A stretch of 16,394 nucleotides of DNA, taken from Thermotogaceae bacterium. GTDB taxonomy: Bacteria > Thermotogota > Thermotogae > B21-G9 > HyVt-16. Where the stretch lies: contig DQYP01000045.1 in the NCBI GenBank assembly GCA_011043375.1, positions 1 to 16,394 on the forward strand, given 5' to 3'. Shown here piece after piece: positions 7,377-15,744 of this stretch (position 1 is the stretch's first letter; the number at the start of each line of letters is the position of its first letter). A program made the position numbers and the translations under genes. The notes below the pieces were generated by a model, which was not told where the DNA came from, did not search any database, and saw only the letters and a program-made list of their open reading frames with translations.

Positions 7377-8741
7377 TTGCGCCAATACGTGATGAGAATA
7401 GAAAATCTTGTGATAGATAAGCTCGTGTACGGTGGATACGGTTTAACTTATTCATCCGATGGAGAAGTTATATTCGTAAAAGATGCTTACCCTGGTGAAC
7501 TTGTGAACGTCAAAATAGTTGAAAAGAGAAGAGGATATTCTTTTGCAGTTGTAAGTGAATATCTTGTCAGATCGGAAGAGAGGGTAACTCCTCAGTGTCG
7601 TTATTTTAAGCATTGTGGTGGTTGTCAATGGATGGATTTGAAATACGAAAGTCAACTGAAGGCAAAAAAGCAGATAGTAGAAGAGCAACTAAAAAGACTT
7701 GCAAAATTACAAATTCCTGTTGAAGATACTGTGGCCAGTGATGAGATTTTCAGATATAGAAATAAAGCCGAATATGAAATAGTAAACAATCCAAAACAGA
7801 GCGATATAAAGTTTGGCTACCATTCGATCGAATCTGAGAAAGTCATATACATCGATGATTGCAACATCGTTCCAAAGGAATTTTCATATTTGAAATCAAT
7901 GGTGGAAAAGATGATCAACAGTCTTGGGATAAAGCGAAGAGTTTTCACGCATCTCGTCATAAGGAAAACCAGAAAAAGCGATCACGTTGTAATACTCGTG
8001 ACCAAAATCCCAATGATACCTTTAGAGAAGGATTTTATCAAGCTCTTCAAAAGAAAATTGCCTGGTGTTGGATTAATGCATGTTGAAAACAGAAATTCCA
8101 AATTCGCATTGAACGGCAAGTTGAACATTTTGATAGGCGAGCCCATAATGTATGAAGAAATTGATTGGTTCACCTATCAGATACCCGTTACCTCATTTTT
8201 TCAAGTCAATATCTCCATTTTGGAGAAAATGTTACACGTTCTAAAGAATCAACTTGATTTCAACAAATCCGAGAGAGTGCTTGATCTTTTCTGTGGTGTT
8301 GGCACATTTGGTATATATTTTTCACCCTTAGTTAGGGAAGTCATCGGAATTGAAAGCGATAGAAGAGCCGTAAAAGCAGCAAGAGCGAATACTGGAATTA
8401 ACAACATAAAGAATTCTTACTTTCTAAATGGAGATGTCATCGATTTTCTAAAAAAGCGCGTTGAAAAGAAGGAGAAGTTTGAAAAAGTGATCTTGGATCC
8501 ACCAAGATCTGGAATAGGAAAAGAAGGTATGAAACTTTTAAAGAAACTCGAACCCCAAAAAATAGCTTATATATCCTGTAATCCATCCACACTGGCGAGA
8601 GATTTAACCTATCTATTGGATGATGGAAATTACTCGGTAGAAAGTGTTATCCCATTCGATATGTTTCCACATACTTATCATGTTGAGACAATTTGCATAA
8701 TATCGAATACAACAGAGAAAAACAAGGGGAGTAGAGAATGA
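7377..8741 (+). CDS. rlmD: 23S rRNA (uracil-5-)-methyltransferase, RlmD/RumA type
   Basis: This TrmA/RumA-family SAM-dependent enzyme forms 5-methyluridine, most likely in 23S rRNA. The 454-residue protein has an N-terminal TRAM domain (about 5-65, IDKLVYGGYGL...). The 4Fe-4S cysteines C74, C80 and C83 lie in CRYFKHCGGC, with C162 in IDDCNIVP. The catalytic domain has SFFQVNISILEKML, the SAM motif LDLFCGVGTFG, LDPPRSG, and ISCNPSTLARDL with nucleophile C401. The start is uncertain: TTG 7377 has AGGAAG about 10 nt upstream, whereas GTG 7389 and ATG 7392 lack an SD. An in-frame stop at 7359 excludes anything further upstream. The stop overlaps the next start (ATGA). The exact target (U1939 or U747 type) cannot be decided here. 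Confidence 0.9.
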   Translation: MRQYVMRIENLVIDKLVYGGYGLTYSSDGEVIFVKDAYPGELVNVKIVEKRRGYSFAVVSEYLVRSEERVTPQCRYFKHCGGCQWMDLKYESQLKAKKQIVEEQLKRLAKLQIPVEDTVASDEIFRYRNKAEYEIVNNPKQSDIKFGYHSIESEKVIYIDDCNIVPKEFSYLKSMVEKMINSLGIKRRVFTHLVIRKTRKSDHVVILVTKIPMIPLEKDFIKLFKRKLPGVGLMHVENRNSKFALNGKLNILIGEPIMYEEIDWFTYQIPVTSFFQVNISILEKMLHVLKNQLDFNKSERVLDLFCGVGTFGIYFSPLVREVIGIESDRRAVKAARANTGINNIKNSYFLNGDVIDFLKKRVEKKEKFEKVILDPPRSGIGKEGMKLLKKLEPQKIAYISCNPSTLARDLTYLLDDGNYSVESVIPFDMFPHTYHVETICIISNTTEKNKGSRE

Positions 8742-9178
8742 TATACTTTGTTGCATTCACTATCCTATTTGCAGTTTTAGGTTTTCTTTATTTGAACGTG
8801 AATATCATTTCTCTGATTTTGATACTGGCGATGATTCCTTTCGTCATTTACTTCTCTCGTGAGGATTCCAAAGAGCTCAATACAATATTTTTGAATCAAT
8901 CTTTTGCTTACATCCTTGCATTTTTTATGAGCTTAAAATGGAAAGAATTTGATAGAGTCAACCTGTATATATATTTTCTATCACTCTCAAGTTATTTGAG
9001 AATTGTATATCTATTCTCAAGGAAGAAACTCTTTAAATTCTTTTTTTGGTTTCCGATAGGCTATGTTGTGGGAGATATTTTTTATTTGAAATTCAATAAT
9101 CCTTATCTGTTTTTTCTCGGATTTCTATTAGTTATCCTGATAGGAATCAGGGACCAAAAACTCGGAAGGAGTAGATAA
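8738..9178 (+). CDS. Unrecognised polytopic membrane protein
   Basis: I do not recognise this 146-residue protein. It is very hydrophobic, with five or six probable membrane segments at roughly residues 3-19, 22-39, 52-66, 76-93, 100-117 and 122-137. They are separated by short charged loops such as REDSKEL and SRKKLFK, and it ends in a basic KLGRSR tail. Phe, Leu, Ile and Tyr dominate, and there are no cysteines or evident catalytic motifs. ATG 8738 overlaps the rlmD stop (ATGA) and follows a good SD (AAGGGGA, 8724-8730), so it is a real, probably coupled gene. The RND transporter starts 1 nt after its stop, preceded by GGAAGGAG within this gene. A role as a pump accessory or envelope protein is conceivable from position only. 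Confidence 0.75.
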   Translation: MIYFVAFTILFAVLGFLYLNVNIISLILILAMIPFVIYFSREDSKELNTIFLNQSFAYILAFFMSLKWKEFDRVNLYIYFLSLSSYLRIVYLFSRKKLFKFFFWFPIGYVVGDIFYLKFNNPYLFFLGFLLVILIGIRDQKLGRSR

Positions 9179-9179
9179 A

Positions 9180-12100
9180 ATGAGATGGCTCACTGGTAGT
9201 GCTGCGAGAAAACCCGTCGCGGTCTTTATGCTACTTTTGGCCTTGTTGGTACTCGGATACATAGCAATCATAAATTTAAAGCTCGATCTTTTACCAAATC
9301 TAAATGTTCCCTATGCTGTTGTAGCTACACTATATCCCGGTGCTGGTGCAGAGGAAGTGGAACTTCTCGTAACTGACCCTATTGAAAATGCGATAAAGAT
9401 GGTCAGTGGTGTTAAGAAGATAACCTCAACATCTTCCGATAATTTTTCCATGATATTTGTGGAGTTTGAATGGGGAACACAATTGAACACTGCCGTTTCA
9501 AGAATTAGAATGATGATAGACACAATAAGTTCACAACTTCCGACCGGTGTTAAACCCATGATTGTGGAATTCAATCCATCGCTTTTGCCTGTTTATGTTT
9601 TCGGTGTGAGTGGAAAAGGTGATTTAAGGACACTAATGGAAGATGCTCGAACCGCTGTTTCAAGAGCCTCTGGAGTGGCAAATGTCGATATACTTGGAAT
9701 GCCCCAGGAGATTTTAAATATCTATCTGTCACCGGGAAAAATCCAAGAATATGGATTAGAGCCATCTTTGATTCCCACCATAATTGGTGGAAATGTGAAG
9801 TATCCAATGGGAATGGTGACTGAAAACGGAGATGTTTATTCTTTAAGTGTTGACACCAAATATAAAAGCTTGAAAGAACTGGAAAATACGATAATTGGTT
9901 TCAAAGATATGAAAAAAGTGCTATCAGGATTTTCACTACTGGGTAATATGGGAAATTCACAGAAATCTCAAGGATCGAATCGTGCAAATACGCCCTTCAG
10001 TAATTTACTGGGATCTTCTATCTTGAGGATGCCGTTGATTCCTATAAAATTAAATCAAGTGGCTAACGTGAAGATAGAAAAGAAAGAAACCCGAGGAATC
10101 ATAAAAGTTAACGGCAAAGACACTGCGGTTTTAGTAGTTCAAAAACGTGGTGGCGCTAATACAGTGGAAGTGGTTAGAAATATAAAAAAAGCACTGAAGG
10201 AATGGCAAAAAAGTAAAAAGGATATTAGAGTAGTAGAAATAATGGATCAATCTTTGTTCACCGTTAGATCAATTAAGTCTCTCCTTCAAAACCTGATAAT
10301 CGGTGCCATAGTTGCGACGATAGTGATGTATCTATTTCTCAGAAGTATAGGAGCAACTTTGATAATAGCCTTCTCAATGCCGCTTTCTATAACCATAGCA
10401 CTTGTTTTCATGTATTTCAGTAAAATGGGCCTTGATCTAATGACCTTAGGTGGATTAACAATGGCGATTGGTATGCTTGTTGATAACAGTATTGTTGTTT
10501 TAGAGAGTATATTCAGGTATTTAGAAAGAAAAAGAACACCAATAGAAGCGGCTGAAATTGGAGCCGCAGAGGTTGGAGGAGCTATATTCGCCTCAACTGC
10601 AACTACAATAGCGATATTCGTTCCTTTAGCCTTTACCGGTGGTTTCATAGCGGAAATATTCAAATTCTTCGCATTATCACTGAGCTATGCGCTATTCGCC
10701 AGTTTGTTAGTTGCTTTGGTCATGATACCGGCTGCTTCAACGACTTTCATTGTAAGAACACCAAAAGACAAGAAAAAGGGATTCAGGCTGGCAAAAAGAT
10801 ACCGAGTCATGCTCAGGGGATTCTTAAAAAGAAAAAAGTTGTACTCAGTGATAGTGATCATTATCTTTATAATCTCAATCCTGCTTTTCTTGCAGAAGGG
10901 TTTGATATTCCTACCAAATATGGATACCGGTATTGTGAATTTGACATTGAAGCTTCCACCACAATCCTCATATTTAAAAACTGCAAAATGTGTTTCGGAA
11001 ATAGAGGATATTCTTTTGTCAAAACGTGAGGAGTTAAAAATAGATAAGATATATTCCAACATTGGACAGGGTGAAGGAATATTACAATTGTTAACCCAAA
11101 GTGGTGAAAATTCCGCCAATATCCAAATAGCGTTGAAACCAAAACGTGAAAGAAATATAACTGCTCAACAGGTAGTGGAAAGAATGAGAAAAGATATTGA
11201 AAAGATAGCCAAAAAATACAACGCTTCCATGACTCTCTCAGTAAATTCCTTGGAGCTTGAATCTATTTTTGGAAGCCCAATTCAAGTAGTTTTGGTTGGG
11301 AAAGATTTGAACAAACTCGAGGAAATAGCCAAAGAAGTCAAAAAAATCGTGGAAGATACTCCAGGAACGGTAGATATAACCACAAGCTTTGATGATAAAA
11401 AATATTCTTATGTGATAGATATAGACAGGAATTTATCACTAATGAGTGGAATTATTCCTTTACAAGCCGTTGGACAACTCCAACCTTATTTAACCGGTCA
11501 AGAGATAGGTGATTTTGTGATTGATGAGAAACCTTTGAAAGCCTATCTTAGGATAGAAAACACCGAAAATTTGAGTCTGGATGATCTGAAAAAGATAAAA
11601 TTAGAATCTCTCTTAGGTACACAAGTATATCTCGGCGCAATATCCAAAATAAAGAAAGAAACAATCGCATCGAGTATCCCACATGAGAATGGAAACAGGG
11701 TGGCGTATGTGAATGCTTCTGCTTTGAACAGACCTTTGAGTGAGGTAACCAAAGAAATAGCTAAAAAGCTTGAAAATATCAAATTCCCAATGGGTTACAG
11801 CTATTACTTTGGAGGTCAGCAACAGTTGTTAACAGAAACTCTCAACAGATTCATATTCGCCTTGATTGTGGGAATTATACTCATGTACATGCTGATAGCA
11901 GCACAATTTGAGTCGCTTATTCAACCCCTTGTCATTTTTTCAACCATCCCAATGAGCTTAATAGGTGTCACTTTCGTCGTCTACGTTTTGAACATGCCAA
12001 TAAGTGTGCCAACCCTGCTCGGTGCAATGACACTGATAGGAGTGATTGTCAACAACAGCATAGTGATGATAACAAGGATAAATCAACTCAGAGATAGCGG

Positions 12101-12356
12101 AATGGAAAAATCCAAAGCGATTGTAGAAGGCGCTGTCACGAGATTGAGACCAATCTTGATGACGACTTTAACAACGGTAATAGCATTGATTCCAACCGCT
12201 TTTTCAAAAGCTGAAGGTGCAAATCTTGATAAACCAATAGCATGGACGATAATCGGTGGGATGCTGATTGGACTGTTCTTCACTTTATTTTTCATACCGT
12301 CTTTGTACGACTTTTTCGATAGATTCTCTAGGAGGTTCAAAAAGCTTGAAAAGTGA
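9180..12356 (+). CDS. RND-family efflux transporter (AcrB-like permease)
   Basis: A 1058-residue proton-driven export permease of the AcrB/HAE type in the inner membrane. TM1 lies near the N terminus (about 13-33), followed by a large periplasmic loop (LLPNLNVPYAVVATLYPGAG). The first TM cluster is about 365-510, then a second single TM, loop and C-terminal TM cluster about 870-1045, the duplicated RND architecture. TM4 reads GMLVDNSIVVLES, with a single Asp (D435) and Asn where AcrB has a second Asp. TM10 reads GVIVNNSIVMI (N958, N959), lacking the AcrB lysine, a pattern seen in Bacillus SwrC-like pumps. A polar Ser/Asn/Gln-rich stretch interrupts the first periplasmic domain around residues 258-275. 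No membrane-fusion or outer-membrane partner gene lies in the window. ATG 9180 has SD GGAAGGAG. Substrate unknown. Confidence 0.9.
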   Translation: MRWLTGSAARKPVAVFMLLLALLVLGYIAIINLKLDLLPNLNVPYAVVATLYPGAGAEEVELLVTDPIENAIKMVSGVKKITSTSSDNFSMIFVEFEWGTQLNTAVSRIRMMIDTISSQLPTGVKPMIVEFNPSLLPVYVFGVSGKGDLRTLMEDARTAVSRASGVANVDILGMPQEILNIYLSPGKIQEYGLEPSLIPTIIGGNVKYPMGMVTENGDVYSLSVDTKYKSLKELENTIIGFKDMKKVLSGFSLLGNMGNSQKSQGSNRANTPFSNLLGSSILRMPLIPIKLNQVANVKIEKKETRGIIKVNGKDTAVLVVQKRGGANTVEVVRNIKKALKEWQKSKKDIRVVEIMDQSLFTVRSIKSLLQNLIIGAIVATIVMYLFLRSIGATLIIAFSMPLSITIALVFMYFSKMGLDLMTLGGLTMAIGMLVDNSIVVLESIFRYLERKRTPIEAAEIGAAEVGGAIFASTATTIAIFVPLAFTGGFIAEIFKFFALSLSYALFASLLVALVMIPAASTTFIVRTPKDKKKGFRLAKRYRVMLRGFLKRKKLYSVIVIIIFIISILLFLQKGLIFLPNMDTGIVNLTLKLPPQSSYLKTAKCVSEIEDILLSKREELKIDKIYSNIGQGEGILQLLTQSGENSANIQIALKPKRERNITAQQVVERMRKDIEKIAKKYNASMTLSVNSLELESIFGSPIQVVLVGKDLNKLEEIAKEVKKIVEDTPGTVDITTSFDDKKYSYVIDIDRNLSLMSGIIPLQAVGQLQPYLTGQEIGDFVIDEKPLKAYLRIENTENLSLDDLKKIKLESLLGTQVYLGAISKIKKETIASSIPHENGNRVAYVNASALNRPLSEVTKEIAKKLENIKFPMGYSYYFGGQQQLLTETLNRFIFALIVGIILMYMLIAAQFESLIQPLVIFSTIPMSLIGVTFVVYVLNMPISVPTLLGAMTLIGVIVNNSIVMITRINQLRDSGMEKSKAIVEGAVTRLRPILMTTLTTVIALIPTAFSKAEGANLDKPIAWTIIGGMLIGLFFTLFFIPSLYDFFDRFSRRFKKLEK

Positions 12357-13257
12357 TAAAAGCAGAATTGAATTCATAGAAGCAAAGTTAAAAATCGACA
12401 ATTATCAACTCGACATCATAGAAGGTAACTTACTAAACAGAAACTTCAACAGGTATTCAGTTGAATTAAAAGAATCCGATGAGAGTTTCATAACCTTTTA
12501 TTTCACCGATACTCAAGAGATGAAAGATCTACTCGAAGAACTGAAAGGATTCATCAAAATAGATTTGAATATGAATGACTCATACAAAACAATAACTGAG
12601 GCAAATTGGATGAACTCATTCACCAAAAATTTTAAGCCGTTTGAAATGATAGAAGGTGTATGGATTTTACCCTTAAAAGATGTAGAGGAAAATAGTAAAG
12701 ATCTAAAAATCAAGAATGGAGGTATAGTGATAAAACTTGTTCCGGGTGCTGCTTTTGGCACAGGCCTACACGAAACAACGAAAATAGCAGCGAAATTACT
12801 CAAAAAACATATTTTTCCTCGGGCCAATGTTTTGGATATCGGATGTGGAAGTGGTATTCTATCTGCTATTGCAGCAAAAATTGGGGCAGGAAAAGTTGTG
12901 GCAGTAGACAATGATCCTATCGCAATAAAAAAAGCATGTGAAACTTTCGAGATAAATCATTTGAAGATAAATACGATCATATCCGATCTTTTCAAAGAAG
13001 TTTATGGTGAGTATGATCTTATCGTTTCGAACATACTGTTCGAAGTTCTGGTAAATGTATTGAAAGATGCAAAACGCTTTTTAAAACAGAAGGGGAAGTT
13101 AATACTCTCCGGGATCATTACAAAAAAGATTGACGAATTTTTGAAGATCGCTGTGTATAATAAATATGAGTTGGTAGAGGAGCTTCAAATGGGAGATTGG
13201 TATGGTTGTGTATTAGAGAATATCAGGAAGGAGGGAAAGGATCATGAGAAAATTTAA
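12346..13257 (+). CDS. prmA: Ribosomal protein L11 methyltransferase PrmA
   Basis: PrmA trimethylates ribosomal protein L11 using SAM. The 303-residue protein has an N-terminal substrate-recognition domain ending in EANWMNSFTKNFKPFEM. The catalytic domain follows with PGAAFGTGLHETT (133-145), the SAM-binding motif VLDIGCGSGILSAIAA (162-177), the acidic AVDNDP and the SNILFEVL motif near residue 228. I chose TTG 12346 (MKSDKSRIEF) because AGGAGG (12330-12335) lies 10 nt upstream; the open frame extends further upstream, but only as a shadow of the transporter gene. It overlaps the transporter by 11 nt and the next gene by 14 nt, so it is tightly coupled in the operon. Confidence 0.9.
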   Translation: MKSDKSRIEFIEAKLKIDNYQLDIIEGNLLNRNFNRYSVELKESDESFITFYFTDTQEMKDLLEELKGFIKIDLNMNDSYKTITEANWMNSFTKNFKPFEMIEGVWILPLKDVEENSKDLKIKNGGIVIKLVPGAAFGTGLHETTKIAAKLLKKHIFPRANVLDIGCGSGILSAIAAKIGAGKVVAVDNDPIAIKKACETFEINHLKINTIISDLFKEVYGEYDLIVSNILFEVLVNVLKDAKRFLKQKGKLILSGIITKKIDEFLKIAVYNKYELVEELQMGDWYGCVLENIRKEGKDHEKI

Positions 13258-14821
13258 TCTGCTTTTTCTGATTTTTGTCATATTCAGTACCTTGATCCTT
13301 GCTACAACTGTTGAATTAACAATTTTGGATCTGAACGATACCCATGGTCATGCTTGGTCCTTCAATGAATGGCATAATCCATCCATAGGTGGCTTTGCAG
13401 CAATAGCCACATTGGTGGATGAAATACGAAAGGAAGTAACGGAAAAAGGTGGGCACGTGCTATTTTTGCACGCAGGAGATTTAAATACAGGCGTACCAGA
13501 ATCCGACCTACTGGGTGCAGAACCAGATATTGTTGCTCTAAACATGATGGGACTGGATGCCATGGTAATAGGAAACCACGAGTTCGATAACCCGATAGAG
13601 GTTCTTCTTGAACAAATGGCCAAAGCGGACTTCCAGTTTATAAGTGCTAACATAGTATTCTCAGATAATGGTATGCCGGTATTTCAACCTTATGTGATAA
13701 AGGATCTCGGTGGTTTCAAGGTGGCGATACTTGGACTAACAACCAAGACGACAGAGATCATAGGGAATCCAAAGTACATACAGGGTTTTGACTTTCTCGA
13801 TCCGATAGCAGTTGCAAAATTTTATGTGCCAATTTTACGTGAAAAAGCGGACTTTGTGATTGCACTCACCCACTTGGGAATAGATCAAAACGATAAAGCG
13901 AATGATCCATATGGTGGAAGTGTAAGTCTCGCAAAATCGGTCGATGGTATAGACGTTATTGTTGATGGTCACAGTCATACCCTGCTCCAAAAACCTTTGG
14001 TAGTCAACAACACCCTGATAATTCAAGCAGGAGATTGGGGGAAATACCTTGGAAGACTTGATTTAATGATTGAAGATGGTAAAATCCGTTACGCAGAATT
14101 TAACCCACTTCCAATAAACCTCAAAAAATATCTTGGAAAGGACGAAAATGGAGAAGCCAAATATAAATTCGTTTGGAGAGAAATACCGGAAAAACCAGAG
14201 ATAAAAGAGGTCCTCGACAAATATAAAGAAAAGGGTTTGGAAAAACTCAACGAACCCATTGGAGAAACCAAAGTATTTTTCAACAACGAATATGTTAGAG
14301 CGAAAGACAATATACTCGCTCACCTGATAACAGACGCAGTCAAATGGAAAACAGGTGTGGATGTGGTTTTACAAAATGGTGGAGGAATAAGAGCTGCTAT
14401 AAAACCAGGTATTATAACTTACAGAGACATACTCACTGTTTTACCATTCGGCAACACCGTTGTTATTCTCAATATGACAGGAGAACAACTTCTCAAAGTT
14501 CTCGACTATGCAGCAAAGATTCCAGATGGGAAAGGCGCAAAGCTTCAAGTTGCAGGCCTCAGTTGGATTGAAAAAGAAAATGGAATTGTAAGTGATGTTA
14601 AAGTGAATGGTGAACCCATCGATCCAAAAAAGGTCTATAAGGTTGCAACAAACGACTACATGGCGAATGGTGGAGATGGATACACTATGCTGAAGGAAAT
14701 ATCTGACAAATACGATACAGGTTATGTTCTTGCAGATGTAGTTAAGGAATATATACAGCATCTTGGAACGATAGAAAGCTATGATGGAGAGGTAAGATGG
14801 ACAGAACCAGAACAGGAATAA
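13244..14821 (+). CDS. Secreted 5'-nucleotidase (UshA/metallophosphatase family)
   Basis: A 525-residue exported enzyme that hydrolyses nucleotides, and possibly nucleotide sugars, in the periplasm. A signal peptide is evident: basic MRKF start, hydrophobic core to about residue 20, probable cleavage after STLILA. The N-terminal dimetal phosphatase domain has LDLNDTHGH (D32, H34), HAGD (D79), GNHEFD (N111, H112), LTHLG (H210) and DGHSHT (H243, H245). The C-terminal nucleotidase domain has QNGGGIR (377-383), LPFGNT and TNDYMANGGDGY (469-480), which form the nucleotide-binding site in this family. No lipobox or anchor is visible. ATG 13244 follows AAGGAGGGAAAGG and overlaps prmA by 14 nt. Its 3' end overlaps the DUF368 start by 25 nt. 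Phosphate and nucleoside scavenging is the likely role; substrate range is unknown. Confidence 0.9.
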   Translation: MRKFNLLFLIFVIFSTLILATTVELTILDLNDTHGHAWSFNEWHNPSIGGFAAIATLVDEIRKEVTEKGGHVLFLHAGDLNTGVPESDLLGAEPDIVALNMMGLDAMVIGNHEFDNPIEVLLEQMAKADFQFISANIVFSDNGMPVFQPYVIKDLGGFKVAILGLTTKTTEIIGNPKYIQGFDFLDPIAVAKFYVPILREKADFVIALTHLGIDQNDKANDPYGGSVSLAKSVDGIDVIVDGHSHTLLQKPLVVNNTLIIQAGDWGKYLGRLDLMIEDGKIRYAEFNPLPINLKKYLGKDENGEAKYKFVWREIPEKPEIKEVLDKYKEKGLEKLNEPIGETKVFFNNEYVRAKDNILAHLITDAVKWKTGVDVVLQNGGGIRAAIKPGIITYRDILTVLPFGNTVVILNMTGEQLLKVLDYAAKIPDGKGAKLQVAGLSWIEKENGIVSDVKVNGEPIDPKKVYKVATNDYMANGGDGYTMLKEISDKYDTGYVLADVVKEYIQHLGTIESYDGEVRWTEPEQE

Positions 14822-15741
14822 AAAGCACTGATACAAAGAATTCAGGGGAGGGGAAACCCTCCCCTTATGTTTCAATTAGAAACTTTCTCCTTCCCTTTTT
14901 GGGAGGTTTTTTTATGGGAATAGCAAATCTAATTCCGGGTGTCAGCGGGGGAACTGTGGCACTCATGATTGGAATTTTCGAAAAACTGGTGAATTCACTT
15001 GCGAACTTATCATTTAAAAATGTTCTCAGCCTTTTATCTGGTGGTTCTTTCATTGAAAAAATCAAACGCTATGGTTTCGATTTTCTAATGTTTTTAGCTG
15101 TAGGTGCCTTGTTTTCGATAGTTTTTGGCTCGAAACCGGTTAGTTTTTTACTCGAAAATTACCCAATTCTGACTATGATCTTTTTTTCAGGATTGATAAT
15201 CGGTTCACTTCCAATAATCTTCTCAGATGTGACTAAAAAATCTAAACTGCTTTACGCGTTTCTTGGTTTTGTATTCGTTCTTATAATGAAACTACTTGAA
15301 AACAATTACCAAAATGTGGATGGTTCGAACGGTAATCTGTTTTTTTTGGCTTTATCAGGTGCTCTAGCGATGTGTGCGATGGTTTTACCGGGTGTAAGCG
15401 GAGCCTTCGTTTTGGTTCTTTTTGGGCAGTATGAAAGAATAATAAATGCTATAAACAACTTCGAATATAAGATTTTGATAATCTTTGGTGCTGGTGCACT
15501 TGTCGGGATAGTATTGTTTTCGAAAATTCTAAAATTTGCGTTTTTAAGGCATAAAGATGCCATTTTGAGCTTTTTCCTTGGTACTATGATAGCTGCAGCT
15601 ATCTTTTTGCCAAAAGGTGGTATTCTGATATTCCTTACTTCCTACAAAAACTTCTCGATCTTCTCTCTCGGGTTTTTGATATCTTTGATATTCTCAATAT
15701 ATGAATTAAAGAAAAAACATATGAAAGTTGGAGGTGATTAA
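14797..15741 (+). CDS. DUF368/PopT-type polyprenyl-phosphate transporter
   Basis: DUF368 (PopT) proteins have been shown in other bacteria to move undecaprenyl phosphate back across the membrane for reuse in wall and glycan synthesis. This 314-residue membrane protein carries the two family repeats: NLIPGVSGGTVALMIGIFEKLV (in two parts, 44-65) and LPGVSGAFVLVLFGQYERI (197-215), with about eight hydrophobic segments. The start is debatable. ATG 14797 has GGAGAGG upstream and gives 26 extra hydrophilic residues before the family's usual IRNFLLPFLGGF. ATG 14914 has a perfect SD (GGGAGG, 7-nt spacing) but would remove half of the first helix. I prefer 14797. Codons 17-23 coincide with a perfect hairpin. 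The gene overlaps the nucleotidase end by 25 nt. Confidence 0.85.
   Translation: MDRTRTGIKSTDTKNSGEGKPSPYVSIRNFLLPFLGGFFMGIANLIPGVSGGTVALMIGIFEKLVNSLANLSFKNVLSLLSGGSFIEKIKRYGFDFLMFLAVGALFSIVFGSKPVSFLLENYPILTMIFFSGLIIGSLPIIFSDVTKKSKLLYAFLGFVFVLIMKLLENNYQNVDGSNGNLFFLALSGALAMCAMVLPGVSGAFVLVLFGQYERIINAINNFEYKILIIFGAGALVGIVLFSKILKFAFLRHKDAILSFFLGTMIAAAIFLPKGGILIFLTSYKNFSIFSLGFLISLIFSIYELKKKHMKVGGD
14845..14864 (+). terminator. Perfect GC hairpin after the nucleotidase stop (terminator- or attenuator-like)
   Basis: GGGGAGGG (14845-14852) pairs perfectly with CCCTCCCC (14857-14864) around a GAAA tetraloop, 24 nt after the nucleotidase stop, and is followed by TTATGTTTC, a broken T tract. It looks like a weak intrinsic terminator or a processing/attenuation hairpin, yet it falls inside the 5' codons of the DUF368 gene if that starts at 14797. 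It would lower expression of the distal genes relative to the nucleotidase. Confidence 0.5.
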
Positions 15742-15744
15742 TCG

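Noticed and set aside
7859..8086. A 75-codon + strand open frame inside the methyltransferase gene
   Set aside because: Out of frame with a clearly conserved enzyme, no SD, and a compositionally odd translation.
12268..12345. Longer N terminus for PrmA from an upstream ATG
   Set aside because: It overlaps the conserved end of the RND gene and has no SD; AGGAGG at 12330-12335 points to TTG 12346.
14344..14571. A 75-codon + strand open frame inside the nucleotidase gene
   Set aside because: Out of frame with the conserved NGGGIR and LPFGN motifs; a shadow.
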